Positions 10,409 through 24,590 of a stretch of DNA of 64,000 nt are shown here, in pieces; within the stretch, counting starts at the first letter, position 1; each line of letters begins with the position of its first letter. Source of the DNA: Citrus sinensis (taxonomy: Eukaryota > Streptophyta > Magnoliopsida > Sapindales > Rutaceae); the NCBI RefSeq assembly GCF_022201045.2, contig NC_068560.1, positions 36,295,001 through 36,359,000 on the forward strand, given 5' to 3'. The translations under genes and the position numbers were made by a program. A model generated the notes under the pieces. The model saw nothing but the letters and a program-made list of their open reading frames with translations. It ran no database searches and was not told the DNA's origin.

Positions 10409-13400
10409 TTACATGGAAGCTAAAAGATCTCTCATTTCTGCCACAGAAGGAATGGTCTCGTTGGGGTACACCTTGGCAACAAGTTGTGCAAAACTGTCAT
10501 ACTTGTCTAGAAACTCCTTCTGTCAAATTTAGCAAAGCAATTTCAATATTATAAATTTCAGACGCAAGAATAAATAAATAAAAACAGGAAGGTAGGAGGC
10601 ATAAAAGGAGGCTTCTTCAGCTGAACTGTTTGCACACAGAATACTCCTATGTTGCATTACCTCACATTTATCAAGGCCCAAAAAGTAAAACACATAAAAG
10701 AATGCAGATTAAAGCAGTCAGCTTACCTTGCATTTATCCCATAAAGAAGGTAATAATTCTTCTGAAGTTAGGTTCTTCTGTAACTTCTTATACATGGCAG
10801 CAATAGATTTGTCAACCTGTGTCAAATAAGTCAAATTACTTTTACGTCCCTGGGACGAAGAACAAAATATTCTGGAGATATTTACTGACATACCCCAGAT
10901 AAACTGGATTTTAACATCTTCCGCAAATCCATTTTTGACAATCCAAGCTGGAAAGGGATCTGAAATTTGATCCAAAAAACTTACATAAGGCCAAGCTTTC
11001 AGCAATGCATTACTGGTATATAAAATTCTGTTTATCTGCAAACACAACTACTAGGCACTACTGCCATAGTTAGAATTACAGTAGAGCTTCTCAACATATG
11101 GTATATCAAAAACTGCACCAACACAGCAGAAAACTTCTGTCAAAACACAAATTTTAAAAGTCAACATTCTATACTAGGCATCATGCTAAACCAGACATTT
11201 CAATGTTGGGAAATCCAGGAATCTGATATGGTATAATGGGTTTACTAGTTAAACAAGGCATGCAATTACCAGTCAAGAGACTTGAGACAAGCTCTACAAC
11301 TCCGTATATGCACACTCTTTCGATTCAACCCTACAGATCTATCAAACTTAAGATGCTTGCAATTAGGTTATGATCTCCTGACAGAAAAATGAATTTCACT
11401 TTTGACATGGAAATCAGATATAGAACACTGCAACTTTCTGAAATCCAGAGAGAGATACGGCGATAAGGCCCAAGACGATGATAAGTATATTTATTATGAT
11501 TTTATTTCTATGAAACTAATATGATTATGATCAACAATTTACTAACCTCTTCTGGTGTGATTGTGTACATCAAATCCTCGATCTTTCTTGCAAATTGGAA
11601 AAGTCGCTCAAATTGCTGTAAAGGACCAACTTTATTATGACATCCGACATGATATAAAATCAGAGGATGCATCGGATAACAGAAAAGCTTATCAAACTCT
11701 CATGCAATATTTCGCAGTTTCCACAACAGGGGGAGAGAGGGAGGTTGATTACTTACATAATATATAATCATGCTGATATGACGTGTACAAGCCTGTTCAT
11801 AAGCTTCGCTTGCCTGGTGATAAAATTTGGCTAGAGTGGGCACAACATTTGCTAGGTCATATAAGCTGCAGGTAGTTGCTTCTGGTCAGCAGAATGAACA
11901 GAGTAATGGATTTATATTTGAAAGAGTAAAACCAAGTTCTGCTTGCTTTTTTCAGAATCACTAACAAGATCAATTTTAAATCCATGAAATTGCCAAAAGA
12001 AAAGAAAATACCTATTCTGAAATGCTGCGTAGTTCTCTAAAAGAAAAATATCAGCATATTTTGGATCTGTTTGTGCAATTTTCTCCAAAGTCACAAACAT
12101 TATGCTAACCTGTGAAGCAATAATTAGAATGTAAATCTAAACCCTCAACTAACTTCAGAATGTAAACAACATTTGTTTTTTCCCTTTTCTTTTGGGGACA
12201 AGAAACTCGAAAATGTATTAATAAAGATTTAAAACAGATAGAGGACCAGCTGCCCACTAAGAAACAAAATGCAAACAACAGATGGACAAGGATTTCTCCA
12301 TAGTTCCAGCAAAAGACTTGAATATAAACTCTCTCAATGATTCCCTCAAATCTGGGACATTTCTCAGGGTAAATCAACATTCAATTATAATAACACAAGA
12401 AGACCAAGAAATAAAATACAATATATTTCCATTCAATTAAATGCAATTACAAATTCTTATTGGAACTAAAAAACCTATGGCCTAAGCAGTCATTCTAAAG
12501 GTTCTATTCAATATGTCATGCACCCAAAATCAGACTCAAGTTGGTCAATGTTTCATTTAGATCTAGATGCTTTATCTGTTGTAGACCACAGACCATACAA
12601 ACAAAGCTTATGAGATACAGGTTAAGGTAGTCCACAACTAAGATTTCTGGTTACAGAATGCACTCAAATGTTTTCCTATACCTTGGCTGATTGACCATTA
12701 TGCTAATCCAAATTATATCAACAAAACCACTGTACCACCCACTGAAAAGAAAAAGCCCACCCTAAATCAGCATTACTTTGTCTGAAACTACTGAACTCCG
12801 TCACATCTATTTAGCTATTTAATACAGTCACATAATAGTGCACAAAGCACAACACCCTCATCAAATCAACAACTAAAAGGAGTGCTTTAAAAGATGTACT
12901 CACAAATTTTGTGTATGCCTGATCAACCAAATCCCTAGATTGTCCCTGAATATACTGCTCCATTCGGGTAGCAAGAGTTGCAAATCTGTACAAAAGTAAA
13001 AATATTAATGTAATCTCAAACCAAAAACTTTAGTACAAATAAACACATAAAGAGAGCATGGAAGAAGAATATTGAATATAGCTTCAGTGAAAAATAAAAT
13101 TTGCTAAAAATATAAAGGTAAAGTATGCAACATCTTGAACAGCTTCTATTGTTTGCACAGGACAATCTGGAGAGGGTCTTAGCACCACTCCAAACACCAA
13201 TTTTTGCTTTGCTGCATCAGCATTGCACTGGCTTTTCATTTTTCTTTTATCATTCATTCATTCATTCATTTATATCTTTGACAAACTGCATTAGAAACAA
13301 AAAATTCAAAAGCAATGTGCAGAACATTAGGGTCCACAGCCCAATACGTGTAGGCTCCCAAACATGCGGTGCGTTTGAGACCATTATTTAAAACTAAATT

Positions 13401-16400
13401 ACTAGACCTATAACTCATGAGATCCATCAGTCACAATGGCATACAAACATTCTTCAGATTACGGCAATAGCCAGCCAATTATTGCATATGTACATAATCT
13501 GCAAGCTGACTTAAAAGCTGTCGTCCCATAACAGTTTTCCTGTGCATGCCACAACATGTAACTTGAAAGTGGATGATAGGTATCTGAATGATTGAGGAAA
13601 CTGTCAACACGTAACCATTCATAACAGCATCATGCATTCAGCACAACTCATGGGACCTTTGATTCACAGTCCTCAAGAACTTAAATCCATAAATCAAAAG
13701 ACACTAGTGTCTTAGTTAATCTCCTTTCCCTGTCTCATCAATGTTGGGCAAATCTATCCCTCATAACAATTTGTTGTACAAAATGACCAAGATCAAATTC
13801 AAAAATTAAGAGCATCGGCCTGTAAGATCCAGAGTACCTTGGGATGTATGATAAGACGCCCATCTGCCGTACGTTACGCTCATTTCTTTCGATTTGGTGA
13901 CAAGCTTCATCAACAAACTGCACAAATCATGAATGAAATTAGTTAGCATCATAGAAATCTTTATGCATATAGCAATTGCTTTCTTTCGGTAATAGCGAAA
14001 ACATACACGACCAAACTGCATAGATATTCTTGACTCGAGGTCACCAAGTAACAGACGAACAAATCCTGCTGCATCAGCTTTCTGGCCAGAAAGATAGCGC
14101 TCTGTAATCCCATGCATTGATATGCAGCGGAGAGGGTCAATTTTGTACGCCCAATCCACCACAGCATAAAAGTCTTCCTAAAATTCAAAGAACAAAAGTT
14201 GGCACCTTCTGCTAGTCAAACAGGAACTATCAACGTAAAATAGGAAGTTCAACTCTGGAAGACTGATAAATACGCATATGCACGCACGCCCACACACGCG
14301 CATGCAGAGGAGAAGCAAGCCACCAAAATTTCAATAAAAAAATTTCCAGAGTCTAAGATGTCCTTGACTCTCCAAAGTTCAAGGAAACTCTTTCAATTGG
14401 AAAACAGCACAGCAAAGAGATATTAGAAATATGAAAACATAGGAAACATTTTTCACGCATTACCTGGATGCCATTGAGCAACTCCTGGAGAGCTTCATTT
14501 AACGTCGCTAGATCTGCTGAGTTTTTATCTAGAAAATCAAAGCAGATTACTCAATTGCCACAGCATGAAATCTATCCATGAGAGGCAGAACCCTGTGACA
14601 TACATTACTGACACAAATAAACTTTATACAAGCATATTAAGGGGGGAAAAAAGATTACCAGCTTTGCTGTCATTCTCATCTATGTCCATAATGCCCAAGT
14701 CATCGTCGTTGGTGTCGTCATCACTTCTATTACCATTAGGAACACCTCCTGGAGGAACAAGTGTAGGAACTTCAAAGCACATGAAGTGTGCAAAGAAAGA
14801 ACTCTGCAATTTGAGCCATGAAGAAGAAAACTGTTAATAAAAAGTGATAACATCTAGCTCAGAGTATGTGATAAAATAGAACATTGACCTCGTCCACAAG
14901 GAGAGGAATAAAAATCGTCAGCATTTTGGCATATGCATCAGAAACTGGAGAAGTGTCTGAATGTCCACCATGACCAGATCCCGAGGAACCTTCAAGCCAG
15001 ACAGATGGATTTCTTGATGCTTTTGTACTTGCACGAAGCTCATTTGCAAATTCACGAGCCTGTTGTTGCATAAATTAAGATTTTGAGCCATGTGTTTAAA
15101 CTTAAAGCAGCTTCACAGGGTATTAGACTATAATGAGGCCAAAAGTCTTAAGAGAGATTCACGACATGATTAACCATTTTAAACCATTAGAGATGGATTA
15201 GAGCCAAGATTAAGTATGTTCCATAGAGTTTGCTTTCCTTTTGGGTGGCAGAAAGAGGGTATTTCAGGGTTACATGCATAGATGTACAAAGAAGATGGGA
15301 CTTATTGGATGCATCAGTCATAATATTAGTAATAATGTTGCTAGAGTTCATCTGGAAGTGCTTTTAGTTATTGATCATGAATTAATTTACCAAAAAACAT
15401 CAAAAGAACTAGAAGAAGAAGATAAATAAATATTTCTCAGCATTCACAAAAGGCTAAATGGATGCTTTGCAGTACAAGGATCCTCATCCAATAATAGTGC
15501 AACAACTACTATTTTTTGTATACTTTTAATTACAACCCATAACCAAAATAAAAGAACCCAAGGGTACATGGTTATCACCAAACAAATACATGTCATACCC
15601 ATATAAATTATTTCAAGCTATTTGAAAGAAAGTTCGTGGTGCCTAACCTCCCGGCGAAGAAGCAAGTTCAGGGAGCTACAATAAGCTTTCCTCAAAGTAC
15701 CCAAGCACTTCTTATCAAGACTCTGAAAATGGGAAGAGAAAATGATTAAAAAGGAAACCAGTGATACACATTATCACAAGTGCATGTGTACAAACACAAC
15801 CAAGTGCGCAATCAGGATTGTGCATCGTTTGACCTTTAAATGTTGCAGAAGGCGAGCATATGTCCTGCATTTATATCGCAAGTCAGCATGATCAGGTCTC
15901 TTCAGTTGTCCTCGCTGTTTGCAAGCAAATAAGCAAGTTAGAAGTTGATAAATTTTATCAACAGAGCAAGCATAAAGCTGAAAGTTACCTGAGAAAAGTA
16001 ACTCTTGTCACTTATCATGAAGTCTACCAAACTAGCAAAGTAGTTCCTCAAGAATTCAGAAGCTCTCCGAACAAATGTGGTCTTTAATTTTTCAAGTTCT
16101 GCCCGTTTCTCTCTGACCTGTAAGCATTTCAGCAAGTGCTTTCAGAAATAGACACATCCGTACAAACCAAAAACTTCTAAATAGACATCTTAATCAGGCA
16201 AAGAGAGCTCTTCAATTGATATTTCTGGTTCACACTAGCAGAAAATTAGAATGAAAACATAAGTTATACAGCTGCCCATAATTATTTACCCATAAGTTCC
16301 ACAACCCGTACGCATATTGTGGCAGCTATAACAATTAGGTTGCGAAGACAAAGGTTAAACATGTAGTCAAACAGACATCTAAATAATAAACGAGACATTA

Positions 16401-19400
16401 GATATTGTGAATTCCAGTTCAAAAAGGAAACCAAAGCTGGCTCTAACATTTTGAGAGGAAAAGATGTTGGAGAACACAAGAATTGATATTGCCTTGCCGT
16501 ATTAGTACAGGCATAAACCATAAAAGTAGAACTCCAGGCCGTAGATCATCAACTGATTGCATATTTGCATGGTAACCAGATCTTTTAAAGGAAAAAAAGA
16601 GACAAACAAAAGAAACAGAATACATACAGCTCGCATGTTTGCATAAATGGGATCCAGGTTAGGTACTTCAAGACCACGTAGCGCACCAGTTAACCACTCA
16701 CATGCCTCGACATTTTGAAGCATGCGTGCCTCATCAAATGAACCTCCAGTTAGACATGCTGCATACTATAAAAGACAAAACATTGATAAGGAAAAACATT
16801 ATGGTTTGCATAAATTCCTACATTTATATATTTTATGTTCACAACAGAAGTGGTTGATACCATACCTCTGAAGGTACACGCAATCGTTCAAGCAGTCTAT
16901 CTAGCTCTTCAATAAGTGATTTGTTATTTACAGATTGCATCTCCAATTTGTTATTGCGGGTTTCTATCTGGATAGTATGAACACAAAAAATTACAAGCAA
17001 ACATAAACTGAGATCAGGTGCTCAACCTAAAAATGCAAAGTATCCAGAACAGTCCTCCAATCATCTATTTTGACTTTTGAGAACAAAAATCTTTACTACC
17101 AAATAAAGAGAACTATCAACAACACGCTTAGATGTCACATTGAATATTGACATATACTCTTCAAATTTTATGCTTATGGAGAATAAAATAATTAGAAAGA
17201 CAACTAGTAATTTTACATATGGAAATCATTCTTGCAGTTGTCTTGCTCAACCCACAACCCATAACCCTTCCCAATAAAAAAGGGCAAAATTCACCAATAA
17301 CTAAAAATGTGACTGTCTCTGAGATAACTGCAAATTTGATCAACTCTGAGATAAGACAGACTGAAATGACAAAGGTAAAGTTGCTTTTTCAAATAATGTA
17401 GTGACACAAGCGAAGTATTTTTTTTTTTTGGGGGGGGAAAGAATATGTGACCTACAGTTAAAACCCAATCAATAGGCAGGACCCTACAATCAGAATAATC
17501 ACAATTTTGTACAGACAAGCCCTACCGATTCAATGTCTTCTCTCATGTGCCTAAGCTTTACATTGAAGATGCTCAACCATTCATCCATGTCATCAACACA
17601 ATTTGTGGCCGCCTCAAGCCCTTGCAGTACCTGCAAGATCAAGAAACAACAATTAAGTTGCAAATATGTTTGTCACAGGAAAGGATTCTTAAGAAGGTTT
17701 TTTTTTCTACTGTTATATGTAATGGTCCCACTCAATACCATAAGCCTATAACTGATGGTAGATCACTATCCAGCTTCAAAGACATCCTCCTTGGTTTCCC
17801 TTTAATTCCAAGATAAAGCCGTAAATGAAAGAGATTACCTCGTCTACCATTGGTTCACTTTCCAAAATGGCGTGCACATTTGCTGCTTCCAAAGCAAGAA
17901 GCTCTCGCTTCAACCTTTCAGAAAATGCCTCTGCTTCACCAATACCCATGACATAACTGCATAACATATTTGCTCAGACACATCATAGCTATCTAAAATG
18001 AGTTTAGCTATCGGGACATAAAGGGTGATGCAAGAACTGCAGTAACTTGGTTTCAGTTTCAATAATACAGCAGATTAAGATCCAAAATCATTAGAAAGAG
18101 ATTAGTAGTACAGTGCAAGTCTCACTTTGTTTCTCCAGTTTGTTTGAACATATATACATCTCTAACTATAGTTTTTCATATATTCACGTTTTGTAAAGAT
18201 ACTTCTCCCACTATGGTCTTATTTTGTTAAAACTACATCTCAACCTGACTTAGGAGCTTCTGAAGCAAAGGAAAAAAGTGAAACACATACGTTCCCAGAA
18301 GAGCTTCCATGTCCTCTTCCTCTGCTTGGGAGACAAGTTCTCTTTCAACAGTCACCTTCAAATCACTCTCTGTCACAGTAGCTGCAACAGGCCCATCTTG
18401 CTGATTTCTTTGAGTAGTAACTGTAGGGTTATTTTCCTGCATCCAATTTGAGAGTTAGAGTAGCAAAATCAATCACAGACAATATTTTAAGCGACTTCTG
18501 CGATCACAACACATAACCAAGGGAATTTAAACATATCGCCAAGGATAGTGCACACCAGATTAACCCATCATTGCATATTGTCGTTCCAATTAATGAACAT
18601 ATGTACATAGTACATGTTAAGAAGAGATCAAGCGACAAATAGAACATGTAAACAACCACTGACACAATAAGAGAAGCAAGCCAGGTTCTTATTTAAACGG
18701 AAGCCAAAACAAGAAAAGGTAAATGACAATCCTCACTGTAGGACCCCTGGGAACTGCAGTCCAATTCAATTTGAAATACCACATGTACCTGGCTTGATTT
18801 CTTGCATACTGAAGGTTCATTATTTTATCAAACTATTATAATATTGATCCGAGACTGATAGTATCCAGAAATCAGGTAAACCCTGTGACACTTTACCATT
18901 GAAGCAAATCTACCATATGTGAGGAAGGAGTTCAACTCTGATTGCCCCCCCCCCCCCAACAAAAAAAAAAAAATCTATTATTTCAACATTCATAGCACTA
19001 AGGATAAAACTAGCTAAATGTTCGATAGAACCCAAAAGATTCTGATACACAAATTCCCATCATAATGCAATATTTTCTCGTACCAACAGCTACAAACATA
19101 CTAACTGTCCATTAATAAGATAAATCAAAAATCAAATAGAAATACATGAATTATCAAGGTAAAAGAAAGATCAAAATATGCACCTTAGCCCAAAGAGCCA
19201 TCTCCACAACATCTATACCAACAACTTTGGGAAGGCGACCAAGAACATCTTTACATATATTAAGAATGCAAAGCAAAAGGCGGTTCCTGCAAAGCAGGAA
19301 AAAAAATTAAGAGAAAAAAATGTAGCTGTTTGAAGTTCCCCAGGTAAAAGAAAAACAGAAATTACCTATCATCAATGTTTCGCATGGTCCACTGGGGTGG

Positions 19401-20968
19401 AGCAACACTCTTGCCTCTGAGGTTATCAAATCCCTATAAGAATTACAGTCGGGCAGGAAGAAAAATTCGTAACTTCCAGAAGGAGGGAAAAAAAGAAAAG
19501 AAAAGATATTTCCATATATAAATATTAGATAAGGCATTACCAGGGTAAACGTACACCCACTGGGGTCATTAGTTATAACCTCCACTTTTGACAGATGCTT
19601 AAGCTTATACAGTTTTGCAGGCTGTGAAAGACATTTTCAGCAGTATCAGCATTTAAAACAAGCATCATACATATATGTTCTACATATAATTCACTAATAG
19701 AAACTCAATGCTTTGATGATAGGATATCATAATGTCTCACTTCCCATATCAACCTGTATTCTTTACTAAGATATATGCATTGGGGAATCCTTAAAAAATC
19801 ATTCTTTCCATAATGTCCTAGCTAGTGTCATCGAAAGGAAACCTGAGCTTCAATATCATATAAAAAACCTATTTTTGACATCTGATAAGCATAAAATTCT
19901 AGCTTAGCCCAGTAAGAATACTACCAAGTCAGCTCTATGGTCAAGATAAGGATACCCGCCCCAAATGTTGTATATTAGTAAAGACATTTTTTCGGCTATC
20001 ATTAAATTAAGATTCATGTACCAAACTAATGTTAAAATTTATTCAATGTTCTTTGCTATAAATTGATATAAATGCTTGGAAAACAAAAATACCTCAAGAA
20101 CTCCTCCAGTGGAATATTTTAAAACTCGAAGAAAAGCTTTGGTCCGCTGACCCTTGGCTTTTGCTGCACAGGCAACATGTTATCACAGATGATGCCACAT
20201 AAATAATGTATCACTAAATGGTCTAAGGAATCAATTAAAAGCCCCAAGGAAAACAAGAAAAAGCTGCAATGATATTTAACTTTCAAGGCTAAATGAGAAG
20301 AAGGGGATTTTCATAAGAGGGTGTTGCTGTTCTCTAAACCACAAAATCAAGAAGCATCAGAGATGACGATATGACCCTCCAAATTGGCAAGATTATATTG
20401 AACCCAGCTTATCCTACAGTCACCGCAATAAAGACTAGGACACAAATATCCTTTGCTTTTTTACCAATGTCAGAACTACAATTTTTTTTTAAAAAAAGTT
20501 CAAAATCTCAATCACCACAAAGTAACTGATGATGAATCTGAAAACCTAACAAGGAATAAAATCTAGCTGAATTCTGACTGAGTCTAGTTTCATCAAAATT
20601 TCAAAGGCGTGTCCCGGTAACTTCACATTTCTTGAATTCGAACTAATACTACTAATCCAGGTCATCATCAACACATCAATTGTCAGAATACAATAGAACA
20701 TTTCTCTAACCAAAAAAGCAAAAACAATGCTGAATGAGAACAGATCAGAACAATGAAACCAAATTTGATAGCTAGAAAAGAAAGTAAGCGTACTGGAGAG
20801 TGCGAGTACTCTCGGTTTAGCCATGTTGCGACCTAATTTGCCAGATTTTCCCCACATCCCTCGGCCTTTAGCGACGCGAATCGACATGACGATCTTCTGC
20901 TTTGTGCCTTCAATTGCAGCCTCGCAAGCTCGACGAAGCTCCTCGTCATCGGCGCTCGACTTTGCCAT
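10409..20968 (-). CDS. SEC3A: Exocyst complex subunit SEC3
   Basis: SEC3 is a landmark subunit of the exocyst, which tethers secretory vesicles to the plasma membrane and is needed for polar growth and cell plate formation. I placed 25 exons, all in phase, giving 882 residues (Arabidopsis SEC3A is close to this). Exon ends, 5' to 3': 20968-20794, 20163-20093, 19621-19541, 19433-19366, 19286-19184, 18436-18291, 17956-17839, 17630-17526, 16967-16866, 16765-16628, 16117-15989, 15914-15834, 15722-15648, 15059-14889, 14803-14659, 14528-14464, 14177-14007, 13917-13838, 12985-12904, 12109-12012, 11865-11757, 11615-11547, 10959-10894, 10816-10727, 10519-10409. Exons 1-5 encode the PH-like phosphoinositide-binding region (to about 166), exons 7-9 the coiled-coil zone (about 203-323), and the rest the SEC3 C-terminal helical bundles, with an acidic insert near 540-560. 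Plants often have SEC3A and SEC3B; I cannot say which this is. Confidence 0.95.
18945..18972. repeat. C-run followed by A-run in a SEC3 intron
   Basis: Thirteen cytosines, AA and C, then a run of adenines lie in intron 5 of SEC3. The homopolymers are prone to length error in assembly and have no visible role. Confidence 0.8.
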
Positions 20969-22930
20969 TTCTTCTTGGGCCTGATCACAGCGTCACAGAT
21001 TCTAACGATGCAAGAGAGAGAGGATAGAGATCAGCGAAGCTCACACGGTGCGTGAATTTTTTTGCATTTTAACTGTTAACAGACGCCGACCGTCTAAATA
21101 GAAAAATAAAAATAAAAATAATGCGAAAAATATTTTGATTTTTGAGTGCATGGAATGGAATTGTCACACGGTTTGATTTTTCTGTTTTGATAAGATTCGA
21201 CCCGCCCCGATGATCCGGGTTTGAAATATATAATATTTATGGATTTTCAATTAATTGTTTGCCAGCAGATAAATTGATTTTCAAATCGTTCCTCCGAGGG
21301 CGATGGAGGTAGAGGCTACAAATTTTATTTCAGTTTTGTGTACCTACCTCTATCTTTAAAAATAAAAATAATGATGTAATAATTATAAGAGTATTCTATT
21401 ACCTATAAATTATAGTAAAATAAAAAATAATGTAATCATAAACTGAACGCTATTAAGTGATAGTAGTAATGATAATCAAGGTGCAATTCGCAAACTATAT
21501 TGTATTGTATTAGTTATGTATTGATCGGGGTGGAGCCCAAAATAAATCTCTAAAAAGATTAGGTTTAAACTTTAAGTGTTAATATGAGATTGATTTTAAA
21601 TGATTTTGAATTCAAATTTTTGATTAATAATTGAGGCTATTGTTATAAGTAAAAATATAAAAATGAAAAAGCAATTAATCAAATAATAAAAAAAAGAAGC
21701 TGAGTCCAAACTTTTAAAGGCTATTTGTCACTTTATCATAATACAAAAGCAATTAACAAAATAAAAATCAAAGAGTCACTTTGACTTTATTTTTATAAAA
21801 TATAAAATTACATTTTCATCCTATATATAGTTTACAAATTAATTAATCATGAGTCAAATCAATATTTGAATACTTTTTATTTTATTTTATTTCCTTTAGA
21901 AACTTCAAATTTTTTTCAAAACCTACATGTGTCATGTCCCCTATAGTTTATAAGAACCTCCAACCTTTTATATTGCATTAAGGTGCGTTAAGCTGTAATG
22001 CAATATTATGTTTGGTGCAACATGTACCGTAATATATATAATAATACATGTATAATAAATGGTATCAGAGTTTAATATATGTACAATTATTTATATTACT
22101 ATTAATTTTATATTAATAATATTCAAAATTATTAATATTTTTGTATTTATTGTTAGTTATATTAAATTACTTTAAAAATATTTAATTTTTTATATTAACT
22201 ATTGTAATATAATTAAATAGAATACTATTAAAATTATATTTGTATTTTTATATATTATTAAAGTATTTATTAGTTGTTATATTATAGCAATTATTTTTAT
22301 ATTAATTATTAAATAATAAATTATTTAGTTATATTTTAATATAATTAAAATAAAAATATAGTACAATATTATTGAATAATAATAGACAAACTTATCAATT
22401 TACATTAATAATTATGATGTAAAATAAAAATAATTAATAAAATAATGGAGTTTAGCTAATGCAGCAATTCGGCATTCCAAATTTATTCCAGTAATCTAAA
22501 AGGTATTGATTTTTGGTTCGTTTGAAAAAAAAAGTTTTGTATCCATTTAAATTGGCCAGAATTTAGTCATATGCTGATTTGAACTTTTGCCTGGCCCTCG
22601 CAATCCGCACAAGCAGTTCCATCTCTGGATAGATACTGTTTCCAGACTAGTAAAATTATCAGCACTCAGCAAAATCGGAAACTCAAGTCAAGTTGTTAAT
22701 AATATACACACGTGTCATATATTTATAAATATAAATATAAATATATATATATATATGCGCCTCCATATAAATTGGCTGAACTAGTTCTCTTCAATTGAAG
22801 TGAAGAAAAATTTCAATGTATATTACTGAAAAACAATAATTTTTTAAATAAAAAAAGAGAGAGAGAGAGAAAAAAAAAAGTAATAATATAATATAGGGGG
22901 GGGGGGGGGGGGGGGGGCGCGGCGCTCAAC
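20969..22930. other. SEC3 5' flank and AT-rich spacer
   Basis: The first 100 bp or so hold the SEC3 5' leader and promoter. The remainder is strongly AT-rich; 22020-22450 is almost only A and T. It has no frame of interest. A GA/A tract (22857-22878) and a run of 22 guanines (22896-22917) lie next to the dirigent gene's 3' end. Confidence 0.6.
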
Positions 22931-23464
22931 TCAACCAGGAATTGAGTGAGATCGATTAGGAAACTTGAGGCGGAGGTTTACATGGTAAGTTTGGCGTTGA
23001 GTGTTGGAAAAGATAGCATGACCACGAGCAAAGGCAAAGGAACCAGTGCCTCCAACCACAGTTAGTTCCTCATTCTCTTTGTGAGCAACGTCGTTTGCCT
23101 GAACGCTGAGACTTCCGGAATAATCGGGAGTCTCAAACGTCAGGTAAATAATATTGAATGCCGAATGGGCAAACTGTTCAATCGGCACGATGAAACCTTG
23201 AGCTTTTCCAACCGACCGAGAAGTAATCTCGGGTCCCTCTGTAAGGGTATGATGGAAAACAAATGCTCCAGCGCCGCTAATCTGTGCCACCGATGACTGC
23301 GTGTCTGAGCTTACAATTTGGGGTTGCTGAATATACAGGGACAGAGCCATCGAAGGAATCTTTGAGGAGTGATTTCTGCGCGCCGCGGGGGAAATCAAAG
23401 CCAAGAGAACCACGGTTAATGTAGCCAAAACAACTGCAACACAGAATATAATCCTGGGGAGCAT
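22931..23464 (-). CDS. Dirigent family protein, single exon
   Basis: The uninterrupted frame encodes 177 residues. An N-terminal hydrophobic stretch (about residues 5-27, rich in V, L and A) is a signal peptide or signal anchor, so the protein enters the secretory path. The dirigent beta-barrel follows with family hallmarks: GAGAFVFHHTLTEGP, then SVGKAQGFIV, FNIIYLTFETPDYSGSLSVQ, and ELTVVGGTGSFAFARGHA near residue 135. Dirigent proteins steer stereospecific coupling of phenoxy radicals in lignan and lignin chemistry or act in other cell-wall reactions. The substrate cannot be told from sequence. Intronless structure and length are usual for the family. The basic segment AARRN after the hydrophobic stretch may mark the cleavage region. 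The stop lies 14 bp from a 22-G run. Confidence 0.9.
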   Translation of the reverse strand: MLPRIIFCVAVVLATLTVVLLALISPAARRNHSSKIPSMALSLYIQQPQIVSSDTQSSVAQISGAGAFVFHHTLTEGPEITSRSVGKAQGFIVPIEQFAHSAFNIIYLTFETPDYSGSLSVQANDVAHKENEELTVVGGTGSFAFARGHAIFSNTQRQTYHVNLRLKFPNRSHSIPG

Positions 23465-24424
23465 AATGCAGCTGTTCGATATCTTTTTCTGTCTGATCGT
23501 ATTCTCAACATTACGTACCTTTTAATACGACACTTCCGGTTGAAAGTAACCTGCTCCTCGACTGTCTTGTTTTGCTTTTGGCCAACCAATTCACTTCTTT
23601 GAAAGCTGTACCTAACACACGTACCAAAATTTAACTGCAAATTAAAGTTCGATAAGTCAAATTTAGAATTGATTTCAATTATTCACATTGAATTAAATTA
23701 TAAAAATACAACGATGATTAATTTAAATTAAATAAAAAAGTGAATAATTAATTTAAATTGTACAAAAAAAAAAGAATTATGGAGGATGACTTCCCCACTC
23801 CTATTTCATATTTTCTTCATCGATTTTTCTTTTACTATCCTAAACTATTATATGCTTAAAGTAATACCTCACAGTAAACGCTAGAGGGTAATTTGCTTTA
23901 TTTGTATCTTTTTTGTATCGAAGAATCTTCTAAAGAAGTAAAAATAGCTCCGAAAAGTCGCTGAATGAACAGTGCACGCATAAGCAATAGTTGGTCTTTA
24001 AAACAGTACTTCACACGCGTTGATGTTCTATGGATGCTGCTAAATGAACAGTGTCGTACATATTATCAAATGAACACATTATCATTAAGAGTAACCGTTA
24101 TCTACTTATCTTTCATATTTTGCGGGCATCGCCTCAATCTACTGATACTCAGTGTTTGTTAATCGATGTTACTAGTTCAACTGAAGCTCATTGTCAGCAG
24201 TGTCGGCATGACGTTCTCTTCTTTTATCACCGTACACCTAAACCACGCATCTTTCATTTCAGTCATTGAAACTCGCTGGCTTTTGAGTTCTCATAATCCT
24301 TTACTTTCTCTTTTTGTGAGGATTAGACCTTAAACACTAATTAAGATTTTTTTTTTTTTTAGTTTTTATTTTAAGATAACTGGAGTCTCATTATCGTAAA
24401 AGTTAATTACAATTCTATCCAAAC

Positions 24425-24590
24425 TTGATCCCGGGGTTTTTAATGCAAGTTCCGCCATGTGATTTTGGTACATAATCCACTTCAAAAAGATTCTTAAAAA
24501 CTCCAAACCTGATCCCCAGGGCGTTTAATGCAAGTTCCGCCACGTGATGTTGGCACATAATTCACTTCAAAGAGATTCTTCAAAACAAAT
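24425..24590. repeat. Imperfect tandem duplication of about 88 bp
   Basis: Two adjacent copies share TTTAATGCAAGTTCCGCCA followed by a TGTGATNTTGG-like stretch, a CATAAT-CACTTCAAA block and GATTCTT. Read on the minus strand, both copies keep a similar peptide (Y-V-P-x-S-x-GGTCIK), so they may descend from a coding exon. I do not recognise that peptide. Confidence 0.7.
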
